Of a stretch of 64,000 bases of DNA, positions 24,301-32,129 are shown piece by piece. Every line of letters begins with the position of its first letter. Position 1 is the stretch's first letter. The notes under the pieces are model-generated. The model was not told where the DNA came from, did not search any database, and was given only the letters and a program-made list of their open reading frames with translations. Origin of the DNA: Diatrype stigma. Taxonomy: Eukaryota > Ascomycota > Sordariomycetes > Xylariales > Diatrypaceae. The translations under genes were made by a program, and so were the position numbers. The DNA is taken from the NCBI GenBank assembly GCA_022225965.2, contig JAKJXP020000125.1, forward strand, positions 50,075-114,074. Reading direction: 5' to 3'.

Positions 24301-24704
24301 CTAATCCCATTAGAAGAGGGTGTTGCTCTCATCATGGACCTAGATTGGTCCTCTACTCCAGGTTTTCCCGTCAAAATCCTTTCTTCTTCACCACTGGAGA
24401 CAGATTCGTCGTCATTGGGTTCTCTCATGGATTCGATGTGCCCATTGTTGACGATGATCTCGCCGGTTTCCAAGTCAATCTCATCGCCAACATCGGTGAA
24501 GTCCCTTTCGTACTTCTCGAAGATTTGCTCAAAGGTTGACTTTAGTCGTGTAGCAGCTTTGGCTCTGCCCTTGTCAAGCTCATATAAGGGGTCTTGTAGA
24601 GCATCGAACTGGACAGGAGTCATTGCCAACTCATCCTGGATCTCTTCCTCGACGTCGTCCTGAAACGCCTGCCCCGTTTTCAAGCGCTTCGTTGGCGGTT
24701 CCAT
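21324..24704 (-). CDS. scm3: Centromere CENP-A chaperone Scm3 (HJURP family)
   Basis: A single-exon 1,126-aa protein starts at MEPPTKRLKTG (ATG 24704); the frame is open further upstream, but that stretch looks like 5' UTR. The Scm3 domain lies at about residues 25-100: DPLYELDKGRAKAATRLKST, then an acidic-aromatic helix (IFEKYERDF) and GDEIDLETGEIIVNNGHI. This region binds the Cse4/CENP-A-H4 pair and brings it to centromeres. The rest is low-complexity: SR/KR-rich basic patches, a GDKGT tandem repeat near 23785-23810, and Thr, Ala, Pro and Ser runs near 21940-22130. The extreme C-terminus is a Cys cluster, KCGEGGYVCERDFCFTCC, that could bind zinc. Fungal Scm3 proteins often carry large disordered tails with DNA-binding or zinc motifs, so the length is not unusual. 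It is divergent from the Atg6 gene. Confidence 0.88.
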   Translation of the reverse strand: MEPPTKRLKTGQAFQDDVEEEIQDELAMTPVQFDALQDPLYELDKGRAKAATRLKSTFEQIFEKYERDFTDVGDEIDLETGEIIVNNGHIESMREPNDDESVSSGEEERILTGKPGVEDQSRSMMRATPSSNGISQESSTKWDIPFAVDHPLSSLAMAPSPFGAPPPFSFGAFPGSQSANPEGQAMNMPLSLFQDNFGFRNQFMGHPGGLEYNSFGQPRVRSTYRDVFGQPAPKRFSTVKAFARKALPAAASEEISDTEEDDILLENPPASPKKPTEKASPQVVTPLHANTDTDAASAKGDKGTGDKGTGDKTVTEAKTKALEKVPHKRRRSKKNNSIHNSTGGHPRTTVSKLDDTVTTTNNFYIPIFSMPRAQALTYARQESEPPRRSLSPAEQPTAPAANEPDRVPIDTGQPGTGRKSRRVQKQPESSSKRTSRKQRQTKQKVTEFATLTDDVAKGMVEEDTQIVAQGGDRTLPVPKSPKVTAEDKRSEASMHHDSNENIPVDDPDNSSIPEYRPEVIAEISEILASSKPDTSSAEIDPRQSPVYPGNSQSSMAENTDRFPGSFFPVSDITEGETGSKDIESLPTELAPDNEIGSIATGPAEEVSEQHRNPSSPVSIAHHGVDGVQAEPESHSADPVGSAKLIENADAISTEEHQNPGTLGAQEVSQNEEAPEATSPTPMSEKAQENEAVPQTPLQKSQNPATTRVLRSRKQSPNRIPQVLPPSARKIHSSGATAVDWDAKCGNRVGVEQKIGAENPSGPRQPTRDLVIRESPPPRARDDESIPLLNAAADEGDVEMPDVDADVDAPVAKSPIRRRRSDRKLLATQKQQQRKIPAPETPKKKKQPPTEAATTTSETTTPTTTASNTITTTTINTPPAPAAAASAASTISNSAKNNSTGKRKSRNNDNDNQAPSSPSLPPPPPPSSSSSSATKFRHLAAPARRFALTSLVPDDPEHEDELSILTPTSTHHPGFPTAITPTSSFRARLGLGPLGYGSNHRRRTTAAIPATTPRRPLAGGKRHSSGGAGGVQSSPLARTVAARNMLLLATPRRPRAAAKTTAGMSSSSPASAAAAGVEGGEVEQREEKEGEEEEEEDGLMRTPGGTVRKCGEGGYVCERDFCFTCCK

Positions 24705-25466
24705 TTTAGGGGTATGCCATAGCCTTGCTGGGGTGAGGTCCGAATATAAGACTCTGCACGTTTCCGGTGCCATCCATGCATACACAATCAAGACCGAAGG
24801 TGCTGAGAGTATTCGTGGTTGAGATGTAGTAAAATGGCTTTCGCAGTTCGCGTGATAGAACCGGATAAGCAGAAGAAACTGGGTTGTTCTTCGAATACCT
24901 GGAAAGCCTTGTCGTTGTCGTTGTTGTCGTCGTCGCGGATATAACAGCAAGAATACTGCTGAAGGTTGACATTTGAGTGCCAAGAATATTAAGTAAGACG
25001 AATCGAATCAGCCGTTGGCCCAGTGAATCAACCCCTCTAGACTAACTAGCCTTTTAGCCTTCTGGCCCCCTGCCCCTCTACCTGTGTGCCCCTCTGCAGG
25101 CTGTCAGGGGTCCAGTGACCCACTTACCCTAGGTACTGTATGTATGTACCTACAGGCTGCTAGGTACACTAACTACGGGACCCACAGGCCCTCATGACGC
25201 ACATCAGCCTCAAGCTTATCTCCAGCCTGGACTCCAGCTGCATGTCTACCTGCTTAGGTATGTACATACCCAGAGTACATACCCAGGTAGCTCTACCTTC
25301 TGTCTGCATCTGCATGTGCCCAACTTACACACTTCGTTTCCTCCGACTATTCCGTCACAGCTTCATTCGCTCCCTTATTTCTCATACCGGACCAGCGGCT
25401 CTCAGCATGGAACAACACGACATGACATGACAATAATAATACTAATAATAGCTTAATGGAAACGAG
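24705..25466. other. Divergent promoter of scm3 and atg6
   Basis: The 762 bp between the two start codons contain CCCTGCCCCTCTACCTGTGTG-type pyrimidine stretches and TACCTAGGTA-like words (25130-25170 and 25255-25290). A run of GTTGTCGTTGTTGTCGTCG near 24912-24935 lies in the presumed scm3 leader. No separate gene is seen. Confidence 0.5.
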
Positions 25467-27155
25467 ATGTATTGTCAAAGGTGCCGTACTCCGCTGAAGC
25501 TGGACGGGTCGTTGGTCGAGCTGAATCCAGCTGCCTTTGATCTTCTTGTCGGTCTGTCTGGCTCTCTCATTGTAATCGAAAAATGATCCCCTGTTTGCTT
25601 TTAGTATTGCCGCATACACGCGTACGTATACTGACACTACCGTCCCGCAGCGTCGACCTCGCAGCAACAGCCTAAGCCACCATCCTCCTCGCGACTCTCA
25701 CATCCACAAGACTCCGAAAGAAGGGCCCTCTATGACAAGGTTTCCAAGAATGCAGGACCTCCCACCTTCAAGAAACACAGCAGTAGCAGCTTGCGTCCAG
25801 ATGGCCAGCCTCGCGACAACTCCGCCATGTCTTTCGTCCTCCTCACCGAGTCACAGGTAGCGCCCCCTAGGCCCGCCCCGAGCGCCCAGGAGCAGCAGCA
25901 ATCCCCGTCGAGACAACGCCGGGCCTCGTCATCGGCCGGTCAACGCAATGACGGCCGGCCGGCCCAACCCCACGAAGCTGAGCGCATCGATAAGCTCTTC
26001 GAGATCCTGTCGTCGCGGTCCGACATAGACCACCCCATCTGTGTGGAATGCACCGAGATGCTAGTAGACGGCTTGCAGAAGAGGCTAGAGGCCACCGCTC
26101 GGGAGCGGGACGCGTACGCGGGGTTCCTCAAGCAGGTCCAGGCGGACATCCCCAGCGAAGAAGACATCGCCGAGTCGGAACAAGCGCTCGTGAAGGCCCG
26201 CGAGGAGGAGGAAGCGTCGATGAACGAGCTGCTAGAGCTAGAGAGGGAGAAGGCAGCGCTGGACGGGGAGATCGCCGCGCTGGAAGCCGAGTCGCAGGGC
26301 CTCGACGCCGAGGAGGAGCAGTTCTGGCGGGAGCGTAACGCCTTCACGACGCGGCTGGCCGAGTTCCAGAGCGAGCGGGACAGCATTACGGCCAGGTTCG
26401 AGCACGACTCGCAGCTGCTGGTCAAGCTGCAGCGCGCCAACGTCTACAACGACACCTTCTCGATCCACCACGACGGCCACTTCGCCACCATCAACGGCCT
26501 GCGCCTGGGCCGCCTCTCAACCAAGCCCGTCGACTGGCCCGAGATCAACGCCGCCTGGGGCCAGGCCCTCCTGCTCGTCGTCACCGTCGCCGACAAGCTG
26601 GCCTACCGCTTCGAGGGCTACGAGCCCCTGCCCATGGGCTCCACCTCCAAGATCGTCAGCTACGACTACCCCTCCTCTGCTACGCCGTCGGCGTCCAGCC
26701 GGCTCGTAGCAGACCCCCAGCGCCAACAGCAGAGGAGCGGCCCGCCGCCCGCGCCGAAGAAGACCGTCCTCGAGCTGTACTCGTCGGGCGACATCACCTC
26801 GCACCTGCCGTGGAACCGCAAGTTCGACAAGGGCATGATCGCCTTCCTGGAGCTCGTCCGCCAGCTCGGCGCCCACGTCCACCAGCAGACGACGGCCATG
26901 GCGAACAAAGGGGCGGTGGATGGCGGTGCTGCTGGGGAAGCGGCAGCGGCGGCCGCCGCCGCTGCTCCGCTCGCTCTCCCGTACAAGATCGACGGCGACA
27001 AGATCGGCGATGACAGGATTGGCCACTTCAGCATCAAGCTGGGCCTGGCCAACAACGAGGAGGGCTGGACCAAGGCGTGCAAGTTCGCCCTCACTTGCTG
27101 CAAGTTCCTCATCGCCCACGCGAGTAACGTCAGCCATATAACGAATGGACGATGA
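25467..27155 (+). CDS. atg6: Atg6/Vps30 (Beclin 1 homologue)
   Basis: Two exons are proposed, 25467-25551 and 25651-27155, giving 529 aa. Exon 1 encodes MYCQRCRTPLKLDGSL, the family's N-terminal CxxC motif; exon 2 continues with the conserved RALYDKVSKNAGPPTF segment. A coiled coil at about residues 170-270 (EEEASMNELLELEREKAALD and following) is followed by the BARA domain, recognisable from FSIHHDGHFATINGLRLGRL and from PVDWPEINAAWGQALLLV. The C-terminal part holds SIKLGLANNEEGWTKACKF and ends in ACKFALTCCKFLIAH. The protein is a subunit of class III PI3-kinase complexes I (autophagy) and II (endosomal sorting). The donor is ambiguous: GTCTGT at 25552 or GTAATC at about 25581, the latter pairing with a later acceptor. 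A run of nine Ala lies inside the BARA domain (near 26940-26970). Confidence 0.93.
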
Positions 27156-28038
27156 AACGAAACGTACTACGTTCGGCGTTATCCTAATTATCATATGCGG
27201 AGATTAGTAGTAACCGGGACTGTAAGAGTTGCTTGGATGCAGTATTGGTATATACCCTCCTGTTCCTGCCTAGGGCGATGTGAGCGGTTCGTTCTACTTC
27301 GGAGTTACAGTGACGGGCTAGAGGGTTGTGTTCGACGTACGAGTGGCGACTCAAAATAGATCAGGGCAACTGCTCACACATCACACAGCTTAGCGTTGGT
27401 ATTCGGTGGGTTACTTGCGTACGGACGACCTTATTGTGTATCCTATAAACTCCACGTTTACTGTATTTTATATGATTTGCACGAGAATTGAAGTTACATA
27501 ATGCTTGTAGCGATGTCGAACCACTTGCTTGCCATGTCGCCACCAGTTACGGCGGAATGTTGATAATATGTCGAAAGTAGCAGTACACCAGGAAATTTGC
27601 TCATCAAAACCCCGTTCTGGCATATGTCCCTGGCGTCTAACTAACACCGTGCTGGTGGTTCATAGTATACCGGGGTAGCAGCTATCTTTGTCATCATCCC
27701 CAACACGCCTTCAGAGCCCTCCGAAACAAGATGAAGACCAGTACCTCTCCAAATGGACGTCAGGGATTCCAAAAATATCGAGCTAAGCCCCGTCTACTCC
27801 CTTGGAATTCAATCCCGACTTTCTTCCTCCCCTTGCCTGAACATAGGGGAAAACGGCAGTGAGCTGCCCTCTCCCGCCATTTCGAAGACGATGTTGGTGT
27901 TTATGATGCCGTGAATACATGGCCTGGTGTCGAGAAACATTGGTAACGCGGTGCTCTTCTCTTAGAACCTTTTTGAGCTCCTATTTCGAGCGTACCACGA
28001 TGACGCCACAGCTTGTAGCTTTCTTCGTCTATCTCCCC
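27156..28038. other. Intergenic downstream of atg6
   Basis: This is 3' flanking sequence of atg6. No coding frame, tRNA or repeat is recognised. Confidence 0.45.
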
Positions 28039-28236
28039 TCACTTCCTGTTGTTTCTGGACTTTATGCGGGCCTCCATCTCTCTCTCGAAGTGTGCTTCGC
28101 GGTCTCTGATTCTCTCCTTCTCCACCTCTTCAGGTGTCATCTGATGGGATCTCTCTCCTTTTCCCTTTCCTTCTTCCAATCCGGGATTGTCGCGTCGCCA
28201 CTGCTTTATTTGTTTGGTAAGTTCCGATTCCGGCAT
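28039..28236 (-). CDS. Possible small charged protein (65 aa), function unknown
   Basis: A short frame starts at ATG 28236 in a good fungal context (CATCAACCATGCCG) and ends TGA. The product is very hydrophilic and probably helical: MPESELTKQIKQWRRDNPGL, a GKGKGE linker, then alternating E/K/R (TPEEVEKERIRDREAHFERE). There is no signal peptide or membrane segment. The composition looks selected rather than random, but I do not recognise a family. A longer overlapping minus-strand frame (28130-28564) has a poorer, Ser/Thr/Leu-rich composition and is less likely. The whole call rests on start context and composition. Confidence 0.4.
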   Translation of the reverse strand: MPESELTKQIKQWRRDNPGLEEGKGKGERSHQMTPEEVEKERIRDREAHFEREMEARIKSRNNRK

Positions 28237-29882
28237 GGTTGATGATGTGTAGTGTAAGTAGTGATTTCTGCAGTGGTGGTTGAACTTGTGTCCGCGGGAG
28301 GAGAGGTCCGGTGAGACTAGCGCTTTGTGACGATAGCTGGGTTACGACAGAACACGTAAGGTCCGAGTTTCCAGTTGATGAAGCCGGGCCGGGGGAGTGA
28401 GAGGGTTTGGAGTTGGTTAAGTAGTGGACTACTGATCTCGAAGACGAGATAAGTCCCATGGACAGAATATAGCGCACAATGAAGCTTGTCAGGCTATAGC
28501 AGATTGAGTCATACTTAGCCCATCTTGGAATGCTGATTGTTTGCCACTGTATAGGACCAGTCACTATTGTACAACAGCCACGTTTCGGAACAAAGGAGTA
28601 GACGAGTTCTCATTCTAGAGGTCCTTTATGGCGACTGCGTTACTTAGGTGAGTCTTCAACGTTTACGAACTTGTATATCATATGAAGGAAGGGATACTTT
28701 TTGACATCACTTCTATACGCAAATGGGTTCTCTCTATTCAAGTGTATAATGAACTCTCCCCTGAATATTATGTAATCACGTCTACTCGTAAGCAAGATCT
28801 AAATTTTTTTCACTTTTTCCTACCGAGAGCAAACGACACTTAATCTAGAATACACAACTGTTCCCAACTTATATTTTGTTTCTATACTAACCATGTGGTT
28901 GTGTTTCTTTTAGGCAGGCAACGCTCCTTTACACTTTAGCACCGCCACATATAAGCCTCGAGGCTGAGCCACCCCCTAGCTCTCCAGATGGAGGACGACA
29001 TGCTTCTATCTAAGATACTTGAACTCCTGCTTTGCTCGAACATGTGATATTTGTCTTTCGATGGGCATCAAACTGGATTGCCACATCTTATGCCAGTAGA
29101 TCGGGTTTATCAACCCTTTAGAACCAAATTACGCAGATCAAGGCAGATTCAACCTTGTCTCGCCATCCGGAGAAACATAGAACGGTATATCTTGAAAGCT
29201 TAAGAACACTTCATTACCGCAGCAGTGACATTAGGTCAGCTGTTATGTCTATATCACTCCAATCAGACTCACCAAATACGTCAGGCTATGGTAGCAATGG
29301 TGGCATTGCTGACTCATGCCATGCGAACCAACCGGATGCTTTGGAGATCGAATAGGTACAAAGTCGAAGGCTTGCTGCACAATCAGCTATCACTTCGTTG
29401 GAGCTTCTGACTACGATAGTTCAACTAAGCCATTCTTTCTCATGTACTCCGTGCCATAATTTCATACCTTCCGCCCCTCCATTGTTGCCAACACAAAACC
29501 TGCGGAAGAACCATCCTTGTTGCTCCCACCTTTTTAAATGCTCCCGTTTCTTTACATGGCTGTCTGTTGGAATCCCAGAACCCTTACTGTAACAATAGCG
29601 ATATCGGGCTATACATTCGCTACAGCTATCTTTTGAATCACCATCATCTTGGACACCAGGCTATTCATGACACCAGATTATATAAGATAGCACTATTATA
29701 GCGGTAATCGACCAGCGATCCTATATTGGGGGCTCTTCGCCCCTTCATTTCAAGAGGAGTGGGTTTTATTGTTCCCTTAGATATTGCCTATACCGAAAGG
29801 GTCTATCCTCTACCTTTCCGCCCGTGTTGCTACATCCCCTGAGAGTTCAGAGCCGCCAGTCCATGCGAAGGACGATATAGCT
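28237..29882. other. Intergenic upstream of the membrane-protein gene
   Basis: About 1.6 kb contain only small, non-protein-like frames. The segment probably holds the promoters of the small minus-strand frame and of the downstream membrane protein. The ATG of the latter at 29883 is preceded in frame by about 33 open codons without an ATG. Confidence 0.4.
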
Positions 29883-31304
29883 ATGAACGAAACAATTACC
29901 AACGGTACTCAAGCCCTTTTTCAAAACGTGTGGTGCGTCTACCCAATCAGCGGAACCTATACGAGAGCCCAGAGAGTTCTGTTCTATGTCGCTATCGTCA
30001 TCGCATTTACATTCCGGTTCCACGACTGGCTATCCACGGCCGCCTTCGGTTCCGTCGCCATCTACGCATTTGTTACAACAGTCCACGCCATTCCAATGTC
30101 CCTCCAGCCGTCTCTCGGCGCAGACGCTGATTACTTCCCCATCCAATCCATCCTCATCACGACCCTTTTGTGCTCATTTACGGCTAGACAATTCTCACCC
30201 CGTTACTTAGGGGCTAACCTCAACACCTTCTACACCTACTGGATCATCATTGCGCTCTTAACAAATATAAGTCTCACAGTGAACAATTCCCGCTTTCTGT
30301 CATCTGTTGAGGGCTCCGTCGTCGAGCAGGCCTGCTTGCCATCGAGTCCATGCCCAAGTCCATGCACAGACGTACATATGGATGTCATGTTTCGTGATTC
30401 GGGGGAGGAGATGCTTGGGGTCGTTCTACAAACCTGGCAGGACACGCTGGCTGACGACCAGGGCAATAAAACACCTATTTCAGTCCCTGTCCCTCCGGAT
30501 GCATCTGGCCATACGGTTGGGTATTATTCTGCGATCAATGTTCCCGGCCTCATCGTGGTGGTTACGGTCGTCCACCCTTTAGGCGTTCTTGGGCACCGGA
30601 ACCAACTGAGCCCACCTCGAACAAGTCGTAACACTTCTTTCAAACGACTAATGCAGCGTCGGGTTCCAAAAACGATAGTCTGTGGTTTCTTGCAGCGGTT
30701 ACAGTTCTACGCTGTGTCCTACCTCCATGCCTGCTGGAACGTGCTCTGGTTCCTTGTTCCAGAACTTACTATACCTATTTCACTCATGGGCATGGATGGT
30801 TGGGGTCAGTCGTGGTTAGACGACAGGAGCGACTTGGTGGTTTTCGATTCTGCGTGGCGTAGGCAGATGGCGAAGTATTTGTCATTGTCCTGGTATTTGC
30901 TTGGCATGCTTGCTTATACCGTTTTTCCCGCCTTGATTCTCTACAACATCTTATACTATGAACTTCATTGGCTTGCCCGGATTCCAGAATCTGAAGGGCT
31001 ATCGGCGATTGGCCAATGGGGGCCCATAGTAGGGTTCATGCTAACGTTACTTGCGGCTTTCCTGGCGCGAATGTTATGGCCGCCCAGTTCGACTGACAGC
31101 CAGGTCAAGATAGAATTTGACAAGCAGGATCTATCTTCTGAATGGGAAGATTTGATGCACTGGTGGCATAACCCATTCCAGGTTTCAATGGATGACCAGG
31201 CTGAACTAGGGACGGAACGAGAATCGGCGCAGCTCGAGGAGTTGACAGGTGATGATGTGTCCTTGTTGCGTCAAACGAGGCTCGAAGGGCAACGCACGTG
31301 GTGA
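29883..31304 (+). CDS. Multi-pass membrane protein of unknown function
   Basis: A single-exon 473-aa protein starts at MNETITNGTQ. Hydrophobic segments include VLFYVAIVIAFTF, FGSVAIYAFVTTV, SILITTLLCSF and YWIIIALLTNISL in the N-terminal third. A Cys/Pro-containing loop follows (ACLPSSPCPSPC, near 30330-30365), then INVPGLIVVVTVVHPLGVL. The C-terminal half carries LHACWNVLWFLVP, YLLGMLAYTVFPALILYNIL and GFMLTLLAAFLARML before an acidic cytosolic tail. About seven to eight transmembrane helices are likely. NETI and NGTQ near the start are possible N-glycosylation sites, so the N-terminus may face the lumen or outside. It resembles uncharacterised fungal integral membrane proteins; no transporter or receptor signature is recognised. 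No close neighbour suggests its job. Confidence 0.8.
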   Translation: MNETITNGTQALFQNVWCVYPISGTYTRAQRVLFYVAIVIAFTFRFHDWLSTAAFGSVAIYAFVTTVHAIPMSLQPSLGADADYFPIQSILITTLLCSFTARQFSPRYLGANLNTFYTYWIIIALLTNISLTVNNSRFLSSVEGSVVEQACLPSSPCPSPCTDVHMDVMFRDSGEEMLGVVLQTWQDTLADDQGNKTPISVPVPPDASGHTVGYYSAINVPGLIVVVTVVHPLGVLGHRNQLSPPRTSRNTSFKRLMQRRVPKTIVCGFLQRLQFYAVSYLHACWNVLWFLVPELTIPISLMGMDGWGQSWLDDRSDLVVFDSAWRRQMAKYLSLSWYLLGMLAYTVFPALILYNILYYELHWLARIPESEGLSAIGQWGPIVGFMLTLLAAFLARMLWPPSSTDSQVKIEFDKQDLSSEWEDLMHWWHNPFQVSMDDQAELGTERESAQLEELTGDDVSLLRQTRLEGQRTW

Positions 31305-31543
31305 GTTCGAGACGCAAGTATGATTCTGTCATGACACTGGAGGATGTGGAACATTGTATTTCTACTATAATTTTTCATGGTGAGAGTACATGGAGGGGAT
31401 GTATGTGCTCTCTTATGCCAGCAACCGATAGAATAGAAGTTATTCAATTCGCAGAGTACCACATACGATACCTACTAATCGACTAATGGACCAATGTACT
31501 AATACCTATGCATATAAATGCAGATAAGGTCACAAATTCCAAG

Positions 31544-31672
31544 TCCCGGGTAGTGTAGTAGGGCCAGCACACCACGAAATGAACCCTAGCATTCTGTTGG
31601 TTGGAGGGAAAAACCAGTTGTTCGTCCAAGGCTGATTGTGGAAGTTCCAAGGTTCGAATCCTTGGCCGGGCA
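31544..31672 (+). tRNA. tRNA-like Pol III unit (possible intron-containing or degenerate tRNA)
   Basis: The 5' end reads TCCCGGG-TA, followed by a textbook D-arm (GTGT stem, loop AGTAGGGCCA with the A14, GG and A21 positions, GCAC stem); this matches an A box (TAGTGTAGTAGG). The 3' end has a perfect B box GGTTCGAATCC in a CAAGG/CCTTG T-arm, then GCCGGGC and discriminator A, and then a run of seven T. The acceptor stem pairs at positions 2-6 but mismatches at both ends. CCACG/TGTGG could be the anticodon stem, but then position 33 is not T and the anticodon is not clear, with about 50 nt of possible intron. It may be a diverged tRNA, a pseudogene, or a tRNA-derived repeat. Confidence 0.35.
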
Positions 31673-31676
31673 CCCC

Positions 31677-31683
31677 TTTTTTT
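31677..31683 (+). terminator. Oligo-T run after the tRNA-like unit (Pol III terminator)
   Basis: Seven consecutive T residues lie four bases after the discriminator position, as expected for RNA polymerase III termination. Support depends on the tRNA-like call. Confidence 0.35.
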
Positions 31684-32129
31684 GGACCCCCGCTTTTCTT
31701 TTTCTTTTTTTCCAAAAGCTGTTTTGTTTGCAAGAGGCTGGGATAGAACATGTGAGCGAGACTCATTCATCTACACATTTTCACACAAACATGCACGATA
31801 CACAGATGAATATACAGGATAGACAGACAAGCCAGCATGTGGCTAGCAGAGAGAAAAGGGACCATCAGATACTAGCCGCATCGTACGTAGTCACACCGCA
31901 GCTTAACAAATCAAAGCACCCATCCATTCCATTCGACTACTTGACCATGGGAGTTCAGGCCCGTCAAGTAGTCCCCGGCGCAGGTCGAGCGCGCTAGTTC
32001 ATCTAGGTAGAGTTTTTGCTTCATCCAGTCCATTCATCCATTCATCCATTCCTCGACGCACCCGTCCGTTCGTCCAACCAATCAACCAACCAACCGACCG
32101 ATCATCCCATCACCTATTTGTTCCTCCAT
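31684..32129. other. Intergenic 3' of vps8 with ATCC/AACC short repeats
   Basis: About 450 bp, with CATCCATT words near 32030-32050 and AACCAATCAACCAACCAACCG near 32076-32097. No gene is recognised; the right edge is the 3' end of vps8. Confidence 0.45.
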
